Shown piece after piece: positions 18,386-25,836 of a stretch of DNA of 64,000 nucleotides. The DNA lies in assembly GCF_001514285.1 (NCBI RefSeq), contig NZ_KQ949037.1, positions 124,001-188,000 on the forward strand. The letters run 5' to 3'. The notes under the pieces were generated by a model. It made no database searches. It was not told the DNA's origin and saw only the letters and a list, made by a program, of their open reading frames with translations. The position numbers and the translations under genes were made by a program. Position 1 is the stretch's first letter. Every line of letters starts with the position of its first letter. The DNA comes from Streptomyces sp. DSM 15324 (lineage in GTDB: Bacteria; Actinomycetota; Actinomycetes; Streptomycetales; Streptomycetaceae).

Positions 18386-18829
18386 CTACGCCCGCGGGGC
18401 GCTCCTGGCCGCCGTGAAGGCGCACATCATCCCGAGGACCACGGCCAGCGCGCCGATGATGATGTTGTTGACCACGACGCCGGCGTCCGGGCTGGTCCCG
18501 ACGACCCACGGCGCGATGATCATCCACACGCCGAGTGCGCACATGGCCCAGCTCAGGCCGTACATCCTGGCCGGAGCGGCGGTGAATCCGAGGCCCAGCA
18601 GACCGATCGCGATGCCCACGAGCAGGTTGTGGGTCATGAGGTCGGGCTGGCTGGTGGTGTAGTGGAGCACCCACGGCGACACGGCGCAGTACAGACCGAG
18701 CAGGAACACCGGTCCGTCCACGAGCGCCACGTCGCGGCCGCCGCCGAGCACGGCCTCGTAGCGTGCGCGCATCTCGGATACGTCGGGGTGGGTCGATATG
18801 TCGCTTCTGTCTGGCGAGACGTTGGCCAT
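18386..18829 (-). CDS. SPW-repeat membrane protein
   Basis: A 147-residue protein with GGAG seven bases before ATG 18829; a GTG one codon upstream is an alternative start. Two SPW-type repeats are recognisable, each a pair of transmembrane helices: FLLGLYCAVSPWVLHYT and NLLVGIAIGLLGLGF in the first, LSWAMCALGVWMIIAPWVVG and VVVNNIIIGALAVVLGMM in the second. The Ser-Pro-Trp of repeat one becomes Ala-Pro-Trp in repeat two. The function of the family is unknown. It is monocistronic. Confidence 0.82.
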   Translation of the reverse strand: MANVSPDRSDISTHPDVSEMRARYEAVLGGGRDVALVDGPVFLLGLYCAVSPWVLHYTTSQPDLMTHNLLVGIAIGLLGLGFTAAPARMYGLSWAMCALGVWMIIAPWVVGTSPDAGVVVNNIIIGALAVVLGMMCAFTAARSAPRA

Positions 18830-19197
18830 CACTCGTCTCCTTGGGGTGGCAGGCCTGACCGCGTCTGGTGCGGTGTGCGGTAAGCGCCGCGCACAGACAT
18901 TCTGCGCTTATTCGCCCTTTATGTGTAGAGGTCGGAACAGTCGCGTGCGCCGGGCGTGGAGCGCCCCCGGAGAGCGCCGACGCTCCCCGGGGGCGGCGGG
19001 AGGGGCCGCTCTCCCGCCGGCCGCACTCGAGGGGACGTGGAGGTGCGGCCGAACGGTACTTCCGGGCGAGGGCGGGATCCGGATGCGGCGCGGTGCGGGG
19101 GAGAGGGATCCGACGGCTACGACGGGGGTCACGGCACGTGCAGCGTTTGTGCGTCGAAAAGAGTTTCGGTCTCCCGCTGCGGCGGGGGCCGGCCGGG
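18830..19197. other. Intergenic region, 368 bp
   Basis: It holds the promoter and leader of the leftward SPW gene at its left side (GC falls around 18890-18925) and two tandem hairpins at 18962-19018, listed separately. I saw no supportable gene in the remainder. Confidence 0.5.
18962..19018 (-). terminator. Tandem hairpins downstream of the ECF sigma gene
   Basis: Hairpin one pairs CGCCCCCGG (18962-18970) with CCGGGGGCG (18987-18995) and has an inner stem GAGCG/CGCTC. Hairpin two pairs GGCGGGAG (18995-19002) with CTCCCGCC (19011-19018). They lie 180-236 bp beyond the ECF sigma stop in the direction of its transcription and should terminate it before the SPW gene. Confidence 0.6.
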
Positions 19198-19797
19198 TCA
19201 GGACTCGCCCGTCGGCTCCAGTCGGACCCGCAACCGCTGCATACCGCGCCGCGCGTGGCTCTTGACCGTGCCGAGCGGCCAGCCGGTGCGCTCGGCGATC
19301 TGGGTCTGGGTGAGGTCCTCGTAGAACGTCAGCCGCAGCACCCGCTGCTGCGGCGCGGGGAGCCGGGCGAGTTCGCCGCGCACCAGCACACGGTCGAGCG
19401 CGGCCTCGGGCCGGTCCCGGTCGGGGTCGGTGAGGGCGAGCTGTGAGCCGGCGGCGGCGACGAGGCGGAGCCGGCGGGTCCGCGCGGCCAGGGTGTCGGC
19501 GATCCGGCGGCGGGTGATCCCCACGATCCAGCCGCCGAGGGTGCCGCGCTCGGGACGGTAGCCCGCCCGGCCCCGCCACACGCCCAGGAACACCTGCTGG
19601 CTGACGTCCTCGGCCTCCCTCGCGTCCCCCAGGGACCGCCAGGCCAGCGTCTGCACGAGCGCGGACCAGCGCCGGTAGGCGGCGGCCAGACAGGCCTCGT
19701 CGCCCGCCATCAGCCCGCGGGCGATCTCCGCGTCGTCGAGCGGCTCCGCGCCGGTCGCGGGCGCGTCGGGGAGGGCGGTGGACGGCAGCGGGCTCAT
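19198..19797 (-). CDS. ECF sigma factor (LitS-like by context)
   Basis: A 199-residue ECF sigma factor. Region 2 (ACLAAAYRRWSALVQTLAWRSLGD, EDVSQQVFLGVW) and region 4 (LRLTFYEDLTQTQIAERTGWPLGTVKSHARRGMQRLR) are complete. It redirects RNA polymerase to a dedicated promoter set. It is divergent from a MerR-B12 regulator across 145 bp with a perfect palindrome between them. This is the arrangement of LitS/LitR in S. coelicolor, where adenosylcobalamin-bound LitR represses the sigma gene until light. The photolyase and SDR-DUF2867 genes nearby are typical of such light regulons. No anti-sigma gene is adjacent, consistent with transcriptional control. ATG 19797 follows GAGGAG at about nine bases. 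Confidence 0.85.
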   Translation of the reverse strand: MSPLPSTALPDAPATGAEPLDDAEIARGLMAGDEACLAAAYRRWSALVQTLAWRSLGDAREAEDVSQQVFLGVWRGRAGYRPERGTLGGWIVGITRRRIADTLAARTRRLRLVAAAGSQLALTDPDRDRPEAALDRVLVRGELARLPAPQQRVLRLTFYEDLTQTQIAERTGWPLGTVKSHARRGMQRLRVRLEPTGES

Positions 19798-19878
19798 GAC
19801 GACGGCTCCTCACCTCGGGCGACCGTCCCGGACCGTGCGGGACGTCCTGCGGGGCGTGGCCCCGTGAGGTCATCGTCC

Positions 19879-19899
19879 GAGGGGCACCGGGTGCCCCTC
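19879..19899. promoter_or_regulatory. Perfect palindrome between ECF and MerR-B12 genes
   Basis: GAGGGGCACC (19879-19888) and GGTGCCCCTC (19890-19899) form a perfect 10-bp inverted repeat around one base. It is centred about 55 bp before the MerR-B12 start and 90 bp before the ECF start. A single dyad of this quality between a regulator and its presumed target is the natural operator candidate. Confidence 0.65.
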
Positions 19900-19942
19900 A
19901 ACACGCGTCGTTTCTGCGTCGTATCGGCCGTAAAGTCGGCAC

Positions 19943-20905
19943 ATGAGCGAGTCCACCGCCTCCGACGACACCGCACTGACCACCGGCGCCCTGGCCCGCC
20001 GCCTGGGCGTGGCACCCACCACCCTGCGCTCCTGGGACCGGCGCTACGGCATCGGTCCCGCCGTGCGCGGCGACGGCCGGCACCGCCGCTGGCGCCCGGA
20101 CGACGTGGCCGTGCTGGAGACGATGTGCCGGCTCACCTCGGCCGGGGTCTCGCCCGCCGAGGCGGCCCGCGTCGCGAAGGGAGGTGCCGGCCCGCTCCCG
20201 GTCCGGTCGGCCGAGGAGGTGGGCGAACGGTCCCGGGAGACCCGTGAGCTCCCGCTGGACGGTGACGTCCGGCAGGAGTGCAGGGGCCTCGCCCGCGCCG
20301 CCGTACGGCTCGACGCGCCGGCCGTCGCCGAGCAGTTGGCGCAGGCCGTCGACCGGCACGGACTGACCGCCGCCTGGCAGGAGGTGATGGTGCCGACCCT
20401 GCACGCCGTGGGACGCAAGTGGGCCTCGTCCGGGGACCGGTACGTCGAGGTCGAACACCTGCTGTCCTGGCACGTCTCCACGGCCCTGCGCCGCGCCACC
20501 CGGCCCGCCGTGCCCGGCGACACGGGCGGGCCGGGGCCGGTGCTCCTCGCCTGCGTGCCGGGGGAGGAGCACACCCTGCCGCTGGAGGCACTCAACGCCG
20601 GACTCAGCCGGCTCGACGTGCCCACCCGGATGTTCGGCGCCGCCGTGCCCGCGGAGGCGCTGTCCGCGGCCGTACAGCGGCTGGGCCCGGTGGCCGTCGT
20701 GCTGTGGGCCCAGGCCCGCTCCACGGCGAGCCTCGCCCTCGCCCGTCATCTCGCGGCGACCCGCTGGGGCGTGCGCGGGGCCCGCCGCACACCGTCCGTG
20801 GTGCTCGGCGGCCCCGGCTGGGCGGGCCGCTCCCCCGGCCTGCCCCGCCCCACCGCGCTGGGCGACGCCCTGGAGACGCTGGCGGCCGTGTACGACGCCG
20901 GGTGA
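19943..20905 (+). CDS. MerR-family regulator with B12-binding domain (LitR-like)
   Basis: A 320-residue protein. Residues 10-80 are a MerR winged helix (LTTGALARRLGVAPTTLRSWDRRYGI, then RHRRWRPDDVAVLETM). Residues about 105-195 form the four-helix cap of cobalamin-binding proteins with WASSGDRYVEVEH, and about 195-310 a Rossmann B12 domain with GEEHTLPLEAL as lower-ligand region. In CarH/LitR proteins, adenosylcobalamin makes the repressor bind DNA and light releases it. The cap motif here is W-x10-EH, whereas W-x9-EH is usual. No ribosome-binding site precedes ATG 19943, and TAAAGT ends six bases before it, so the mRNA may be leaderless. Alternative: a B12-sensing but light-independent regulator. 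Confidence 0.85.
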   Translation: MSESTASDDTALTTGALARRLGVAPTTLRSWDRRYGIGPAVRGDGRHRRWRPDDVAVLETMCRLTSAGVSPAEAARVAKGGAGPLPVRSAEEVGERSRETRELPLDGDVRQECRGLARAAVRLDAPAVAEQLAQAVDRHGLTAAWQEVMVPTLHAVGRKWASSGDRYVEVEHLLSWHVSTALRRATRPAVPGDTGGPGPVLLACVPGEEHTLPLEALNAGLSRLDVPTRMFGAAVPAEALSAAVQRLGPVAVVLWAQARSTASLALARHLAATRWGVRGARRTPSVVLGGPGWAGRSPGLPRPTALGDALETLAAVYDAG

Positions 20906-20952
20906 GGCGCCGCTCGGCCGGTCAACGGCTCAGTCGGTCACGCGTACGGCCG

Positions 20953-21066
20953 TCACGCGTACGGCCCTCAGCCGGTCACGTGTACGGCCGTCACGCGTAC
21001 GGCCCTCAGCCGGTCACGTGTACGGCCGTCACGCGTACGGCCCTCAGCCGGTCACGTGTACGGCCG
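20953..21066. repeat. Three perfect 38-bp tandem repeats
   Basis: Units lie at 20953-20990, 20991-21028 and 21029-21066, with a partial copy from 20938. Each unit contains two related half-units starting TCACGCGTACGGCC and TCACGTGTACGGCC. The array sits between the convergent MerR-B12 and DJ-1 genes. No spacers differ between units, so it is a minisatellite. The short palindromes ACGCGT, CACGTG and ACGGCCGT recur in it and could fold in RNA. Confidence 0.9.
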
Positions 21067-21084
21067 TCAGCCGGCCGCACGCGC

Positions 21085-21780
21085 TCAGCCGAGCAGCTTC
21101 AGCAGCTCCTGGGCGAGCGGGGCCGACGAGGCCGGGTTCTGGCCCGTCACCAGGTTGCGGTCGACGACCACGTGCGGCGCCCACGGCTCGCCCACCCGCA
21201 CGTCCACACCGGCCTCGGTGAGCCGGTCCTCCAGCAGCCACTTGGCCCGCTCGGCCAGTCCGGCCTGCCGTTCCTCGGCGTTGGTGAAGGCCGCGACCCG
21301 GTAGCCCGAGAACGCGTTCGAACCGTCCTCCCGCACCGCCGCCAGCAGCGCGGCCGGACCGTGGCAGACGACCCCGAGGGGCCTGCCGGAGTCGAGTGCC
21401 GCGATCAGCACACGGCCGGAGACGGGATCGACGGCCAGGTCCTCCATCGGGCCGTGCCCGCCCGGATAGAACACCACCGCGTAGTCGGCGGGATCCACGT
21501 CCTCCAGCCGCACCGGCCGCTCCAGCTCGTCCATCCCGGCGAGCGCCGCGGCGACCCGGTCGGCCGCCTCCTGCCCGCCGTTGGCCTCGGCGGCCAGGCT
21601 GCCCTTGTCCACGGGCGGCACCACACCGCCCGGCGTGGCGACCACCACCTCGTGGCCCGCCGCGCGGAAGACGCCGTACGGGGCGACGGCCTCCTCCGCC
21701 CAGAATCCGGTCGGGTGGGGTGTGCCGTCGGCGAGCGTCCAGCGGTCGCTGCCGGTCATCACGAAGAGGATCTTGGCCAT
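21085..21780 (-). CDS. DJ-1/PfpI-family protein (Hsp31-like)
   Basis: A 231-residue protein with GGAGG before ATG 21780. It has the class I glutamine-amidotransferase-like fold with nucleophile elbow GVVCHGPAALL (Cys), AVVFYPGGHGPMEDL, and the acidic residue region FWAEEAVAPYGVF. The length and the GTPHPTGFWAEE motif match the glyoxalase III/Hsp31 branch, which removes methylglyoxal or protects glycated proteins and nucleotides. It is the last of three leftward genes after the SDR and photolyase genes (87-bp gap), which fits an oxidative or photodamage response. A 38-bp repeat array follows it. Confidence 0.85.
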   Translation of the reverse strand: MAKILFVMTGSDRWTLADGTPHPTGFWAEEAVAPYGVFRAAGHEVVVATPGGVVPPVDKGSLAAEANGGQEAADRVAAALAGMDELERPVRLEDVDPADYAVVFYPGGHGPMEDLAVDPVSGRVLIAALDSGRPLGVVCHGPAALLAAVREDGSNAFSGYRVAAFTNAEERQAGLAERAKWLLEDRLTEAGVDVRVGEPWAPHVVVDRNLVTGQNPASSAPLAQELLKLLG

Positions 21781-21867
21781 GGGGGGTGCCTCCGGAATGT
21801 CGCGGGCGTCGTGCCCCTCGAATCTAGTCCGGCGGGGCGGGCGCGCGCCGCCCGGACGGTGAACGGC

Positions 21868-23241
21868 TCAGTCGCGGCCGCGCGCCCGCTTGAAGCGGGC
21901 CAGGCCGTCCGCGAGGTCCACGATCGGATCGGGGTAGTCGACGCCCGCCCGGTCCAGCCCCCGCAGCCGCCACGGCTCGTGCACCGCCGCACCCTCCAGG
22001 CCCGCCAGTTCGGGCACCCAGCGCCGGACGTACGCCCCGTCGGGGTCGTAGCGCTTGGCCTGGGTGACCGGGTTGAGCACCCGGTTGGGCCGGGAGTCGG
22101 TGCCGGTCCCGGCCATCCACTGCCAGTTGAGCTGGTTGTTCGCCACGTCCCCGTCCACCAGGAGGTCCAGGAAGTGCCGGGCGCCGATCCGCCAGTCGAC
22201 GTACAGCGTCTTCGTGAGGAAACTCGCCGTCAGCAGCCGCCCCCGGTTGTGCATCCAGCCCTCGTGGAGCAGCTGCCGCATCGCCGCGTCCACCACCGGA
22301 TAGCCGGTACGGCCCGCACGCCACGCCTCGACGTCCCGGCCCGCCGTGCGCTCCGTACGCCAGCGGTCGTGCTTGGTGCGGTAGTCCGCGAGCGCCGCCG
22401 CCGGCCGCGCGGCCAGCACCTGACGGTGGAAGTCGCGCCAGGCGACCTGCCGTACGAACGCCTCGGCGCCCGGCCCGCCCGCGGCGCGCGCCCGGTGCAC
22501 CAGCTCGACGGGGGAGAGGGTGCCGAAGTGCAGATGCGGCGAGAGCCGTGAGGTGGCGTCGCCGGCCAGGTCGTCGTGGCGGTCCTCGTACGCCGGGACG
22601 TCCGAGCGCAGCCACGCCGTCAGGCGCGCACGCGCCTCCGTCTCGCCGCCCTCGGCCAGGGCCGGCGACAGACCCGACAGGCTCTTGCGGTCCGGCAGCT
22701 CCTCCGAGCCGACGCCCTCCGGCACCCGCACCGCCCGCGGCGCGCCGAGCACGTCCCGCGGCCGCTGCCGCGACCAGTGTCCGAAGTACGGCGTGAAGAC
22801 CGCGAAGTGGTCCGAGGAGCCCGGGGCCAGCACACCGGGATCCACCACGGTCGTCACCGTGCCGTGCACGTGCAGCCGCACCCCCTCCCCCTCCAGCGCA
22901 CGCCGCAGCCGCTCCTCACGGCGCCGGGCGAACGCGCTCCCGTCCGCCGCCAGGTGCACCTCGTCGGCCTCCGCCTCGGCGGCCACCCGGCACACCTCCT
23001 CCACCAGGTCCCCGGACCGCAGCACCAGCCGGCCGCCGCGCTGCCGCAGCCCCGCGTCCAGATCGCGCAGACAGTCGGCGAGGAACGCCAGCCGGTTCGG
23101 CGCGGCGAACCCCGCGCCGTCCACCGCGCGGTCGCGCACGAACAGCGGGACCACCTCGCGCGAGCCGTCGAGGGCCGCGCGCAGCGGAGGGTGGTCGTGC
23201 AGCCGCAGATCCGAGGTGAACAGGACGACCGAGACGTTCAT
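21868..23241 (-). CDS. phrB: Deoxyribodipyrimidine photolyase
   Basis: A 457-residue class I photolyase. The N-terminal alpha/beta domain opens with VVLFTSDLRLHDHPPL and binds an antenna cofactor. The C-terminal FAD domain has RLSPHLHFGTLSP, FVRQVAWRDFHRQ, RTGYPVVDAAMRQLLHEGWMHNR, SFLTKTLYVDWRIGARHF and NNQLNWQWMAGTGTDS, all photolyase hallmarks. Trp residues of the electron-transfer chain region are present. It repairs UV-induced cyclobutane dimers using blue light. The same-strand SDR gene ends 144 bp upstream across a 25-bp repeat array. The nearby LitR/LitS-like pair suggests light induction. Confidence 0.93.
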   Translation of the reverse strand: MNVSVVLFTSDLRLHDHPPLRAALDGSREVVPLFVRDRAVDGAGFAAPNRLAFLADCLRDLDAGLRQRGGRLVLRSGDLVEEVCRVAAEAEADEVHLAADGSAFARRREERLRRALEGEGVRLHVHGTVTTVVDPGVLAPGSSDHFAVFTPYFGHWSRQRPRDVLGAPRAVRVPEGVGSEELPDRKSLSGLSPALAEGGETEARARLTAWLRSDVPAYEDRHDDLAGDATSRLSPHLHFGTLSPVELVHRARAAGGPGAEAFVRQVAWRDFHRQVLAARPAAALADYRTKHDRWRTERTAGRDVEAWRAGRTGYPVVDAAMRQLLHEGWMHNRGRLLTASFLTKTLYVDWRIGARHFLDLLVDGDVANNQLNWQWMAGTGTDSRPNRVLNPVTQAKRYDPDGAYVRRWVPELAGLEGAAVHEPWRLRGLDRAGVDYPDPIVDLADGLARFKRARGRD

Positions 23242-23315
23242 GGCGGGCTCCGGGACGAGAGGATGTCGGACTGCCAGGCGCTTCCGCGCGACGGGGCCCG
23301 GCGGATGCGCCCGCC

Positions 23316-23415
23316 GTCAGCCGGTGGGCGTGGGTTCGGCGTCAGCCGGTGGGCGTGGGTTCGCCCTCGGCCGGTGGGCGTGCCTTCACCCTCGGCCGAC
23401 GGGCGTGTGTTCGCC
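23316..23415. repeat. Four tandem 25-bp repeats at the 3' end of the SDR gene
   Basis: Units start at 23316, 23341, 23366 and 23391. The first two are nearly identical (GTCAGCCGGTGGGCGTGGGT then TCGGC/TCGCC); the last two are diverged. Read leftwards, the fourth unit and part of the third code for the last residues of the SDR protein, including its stop, and the others follow untranslated. It looks as if the gene end was duplicated. Confidence 0.85.
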
Positions 23416-24921
23416 CGTCCTCGCCGCCGCGTCCGCGAGGGCCGCCCGCGCGATGTTGCGGGCCATGCCGCCGAACACCACCGAGTGGAAGGGCGACACG
23501 CTCCACCAGTAGGCGTGGCCGAGCAGCCCGCGCGGATGGAACAGGGCGCGCTGCCGGAACCGGGTGCGCCCGGAGCCGTCCGTCTCCGCGTACATCTCCA
23601 GCCAGGCCAGACCCGGCAGCCGCATCTCGGCCCGCAGCCGCAGCAGGCGCCCCGGCTCGATCTCCTCGACCCGCCAGAAGTCCAGCGAGTCGCCCACCCG
23701 CAGCCGGGCGGAGTCCCGGCGTCCCCGGCGCAGCCCCACCCCGCCCGCGAGCCGGTCCAGCCAGCCCCGCACCGCCCAGGCGAGCGGGAAGGAGTACCAG
23801 CCGTTGTCGCCGCCGATGCCCTCGATCACCCGCCACAGCGAGGCGCGCGGGGCGTCCACCCCCAGCTCGCGATGGTCGCAGTAGAGGCTCCCGCCGGCCC
23901 AGTCGGGGTCGGTGGGCAGCGGATCGCTGGGCACTCCCGGCAGCGAGGCCGACGACCAGCGGGTGCTCACCCGGGCCTCGCGCACCCGCCGCAGGGCGAG
24001 CCGGAGCGCCTCGTCGAAGCCCATCGGATGACCCGGCGGATCCGGCACGTACCGGGCGATGTCGTGCTCACGGCACACCACCTCGTGGCGCAGCGACTCG
24101 GTGAGCGGCCGGGCGATCGACGCCGGAACCGGGGTGACCAGTCCGACCCAGTGGCTGGACAGACCGGGGGAGAGCATCGGCACGGGCAGGATCAGCCGGT
24201 GCCGCAGCCCCGCGACGGCGGCGTAGCGCTCCATCATCTCGCGATACGTCAGGATGTCGGGGCCGCCGATGTCGAAGGCCCGGCTGACCTCGGGCGGCAT
24301 GCGCGCGGCGCCGACCAGCGCGCGCAGCACGTCCCGCACGGCGACCGGCTGGATCCGGGTGTGCACCCAGCTCGGAGTGACCATCACCGGCAGGCGCTCG
24401 GTCAGATAGCGCAGCATCTCGAAGGACGCCGACCCCGAGCCGATGACGACCGCCGCCCGCAGCACGGCCGTGGGCACACCGGAGCCGAGCAGGATGCGCC
24501 CCACCTCGGCGCGCGAGCGCAGGTGCGGCGACAGCCGCTCCTCCGGGACGCCGTACGGGGTGAGTCCGCCCAGGTAGACGAGCCGGCCCAGGCCGGCGTC
24601 GTGCGCGGCCCGCCCGAAGATCCGCGCGGCCCGCCGGTCCGTCTCCTCGAAGTCCTCGCCGGTGCCCAGGGCGTGCACCAGGTAGTACGCGACGCCGACG
24701 CCCCGCATCGCCGCCGCGACGGACTCCGCGTCCGTGACGTCCCCACGGACCACCTCCACCCGGCCCGCCCACGGATGGTCGCGCAGCCGGCCGGGCGAAC
24801 GGACGAGACAGCGCACCCGCAGGCCCGCCGCCAGCAGCTCCGGGACGAGCCGTCCGCCGATGTACCCCGTGGCTCCGGTCACCAGACACAGGGGCCCGGC
24901 GCCGGCGTCGTCTGCCGTCAT
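23386..24921 (-). CDS. SDR/NmrA-type NAD(P)-binding protein with DUF2867 domain
   Basis: A 511-residue protein. ATG 24921 (MTADDAGAGPLCLVTGATG) is chosen because the Rossmann motif LVTGATGYIGGRLVPELL begins here and AAGGA lies upstream. Residues 10-300 form an atypical SDR/NmrA domain (LVYLGGLTPYG, FDIGGPDILTYREMM). Residues about 340-505 form a DUF2867 domain ending in RGLLGHAYWWSVSPFHSVVFGGMARNI, a START-like fold. This two-domain protein often accompanies photolyases, cryptochromes and lipocalins in light-response clusters. Its reaction is not known. It is the first of the leftward SDR-photolyase-DJ-1 series. The C-terminus is encoded by a 25-bp repeat. Confidence 0.83.
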   Translation of the reverse strand: MTADDAGAGPLCLVTGATGYIGGRLVPELLAAGLRVRCLVRSPGRLRDHPWAGRVEVVRGDVTDAESVAAAMRGVGVAYYLVHALGTGEDFEETDRRAARIFGRAAHDAGLGRLVYLGGLTPYGVPEERLSPHLRSRAEVGRILLGSGVPTAVLRAAVVIGSGSASFEMLRYLTERLPVMVTPSWVHTRIQPVAVRDVLRALVGAARMPPEVSRAFDIGGPDILTYREMMERYAAVAGLRHRLILPVPMLSPGLSSHWVGLVTPVPASIARPLTESLRHEVVCREHDIARYVPDPPGHPMGFDEALRLALRRVREARVSTRWSSASLPGVPSDPLPTDPDWAGGSLYCDHRELGVDAPRASLWRVIEGIGGDNGWYSFPLAWAVRGWLDRLAGGVGLRRGRRDSARLRVGDSLDFWRVEEIEPGRLLRLRAEMRLPGLAWLEMYAETDGSGRTRFRQRALFHPRGLLGHAYWWSVSPFHSVVFGGMARNIARAALADAAARTGEHTPVGRG

Positions 24922-25144
24922 GTGCTCTCGGTCCTTCTCGTGCGGCCCCCTGATGACTCCTTCCCGCCCGAACGCCGTCCCGGATGCGCGGCTCCCGCCG
25001 GTGCCGCTCGATCGGCCGAACGGCAGGGGCGGCGAGGGGGTGTCGTGAGAGGACCCGTGGCCTTGGGGTGAACATGCCCGCAGCGATCCGGGGCAGACGC
25101 GGCGTAGTCGTCCCGACGGACCCCGAACCGGAGGTGTCTGCCCC

Positions 25145-25312
25145 ATGCCCGCGACGGTGCTGGAACGCTTTCCCGCGGGAGCGCCCCGCGGCTCCTGGCC
25201 GGCCGAGGAGTGCGCGGCGAGGCTGCGCGCCGAGGGCCGCCCGGCGAGCGTGGTCATGGACCTGAAGTCCGACGCGTTCCTCGTGGTCGTCCCGGGGCAC
25301 GACGAGGAGTGA
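25145..25312 (+). CDS. Small conserved-looking protein, 55 residues
   Basis: GGAGG lies ten bases before ATG 25145. The product starts MPATVLERFPAGAPRGSWPAEE, continues with an Ala/Arg-rich helix (CAARLRAEGRPA) and ends SVVMDLKSDAFLVVVPGHDEE, a predicted beta hairpin. Charged and hydrophobic residues alternate as in a folded mini-protein, and similar short proteins occur in other streptomycetes as far as I recall. No function is known. It is divergent from the SDR-photolyase series and might belong to the same response. Confidence 0.65.
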   Translation: MPATVLERFPAGAPRGSWPAEECAARLRAEGRPASVVMDLKSDAFLVVVPGHDEE

Positions 25313-25420
25313 GCGCCGGAGCCGGTGTCACCACCCGTTCCGGCGGCCTCCTCCCGCGCTTCCCCGACCCACCTCCCTGACATTCCCCGGTCCGCGATGC
25401 GAGACCGGTCGGGTTCTCCA

Positions 25421-25450
25421 TTGACCGCCCTCACCGGCGACTGCCACGAT
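25421..25450 (+). promoter_or_regulatory. Promoter of the sulfur leader peptide and sulfonate genes
   Basis: TTGACC (25421-25426) and CACGAT (25445-25450) are separated by 18 bp. The expected transcription start falls at about 25457, next to the leader ATG at 25458, so the transcript would be leaderless. Confidence 0.6.
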
Positions 25451-25457
25451 CGACATC

Positions 25458-25541
25458 ATGACGATGCGACTGGACCTCACGCGGCGACGCCATGTCGACC
25501 TCGCGCGCGTCTCCAGCGCCTCGTGTTGCGCCGCGGCCTGA
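25458..25541 (+). CDS. Cysteine-containing regulatory leader peptide
   Basis: A 27-residue peptide starting MTMRLDLTRRRHVDLARV and ending SSASCCAAA. The R-R-R-H-V-D-L-A-R-V-S-S pattern with terminal cysteines is the recurring leader peptide found upstream of sulfur-assimilation genes in streptomycetes. It starts at or very near the transcription start (leaderless) and lies 295 bp before the FMN reductase. Slow decoding of the paired Cys codons when cysteine is scarce would be a way to couple translation to expression of the genes behind it. The mechanism is inferred; the family resemblance is strong. Confidence 0.75.
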   Translation: MTMRLDLTRRRHVDLARVSSASCCAAA

Positions 25542-25836
25542 TCCCTCCGTTCTTCCTCCTTTCCGGAGATCCGCCGCCCCTCTCCTTGCCTGCCTGATTC
25601 TCCTTTTCTGCCTGATTCGTCCGGCCCGAATTCGCCGCGCCCGCGCCGCGTGCCGACACAAGTCGACCGCGACGCGTCGGTCGCGCCGCCGTCCACCAGG
25701 CGGGCGGGACCAGGACTCCGCCTTCGAGGACCCCGTCCCGTACGACGACGGCTTCCGCACCGGCGTCACCGGCACCCCCGAGCAGAAGCGCCGCACGGAT
25801 CGTCGCCTGCAAGAACCCACGCCTGAAAGAGGACCC
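25542..25836 (+). promoter_or_regulatory. Probable leader/attenuator region of the sulfonate genes
   Basis: There are 295 untranslated bases between the leader peptide and the FMN reductase. The first 80 are pyrimidine-rich with unusual T runs for this genome (TTCTTCCTCCTTT, CTCCTTTTC). A GC-rich part near 25640-25690 holds repeats of GCCGAC/GTCGG and GCGACGCGTCG that could pair in alternative ways. I cannot name one clear terminator by eye. Confidence 0.4.

Noticed and set aside
20953-21066. CRISPR array
   Set aside because: The 38-bp units are directly tandem without variable spacers, and no cas genes are present. The same applies to the 25-bp units at 23316-23415.
22576-25071. Plus-strand open frame of about 830 codons opposite photolyase and SDR
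   Set aside because: Arg/Pro/His-rich composition, no start signal, and clear homologous proteins on the minus strand.
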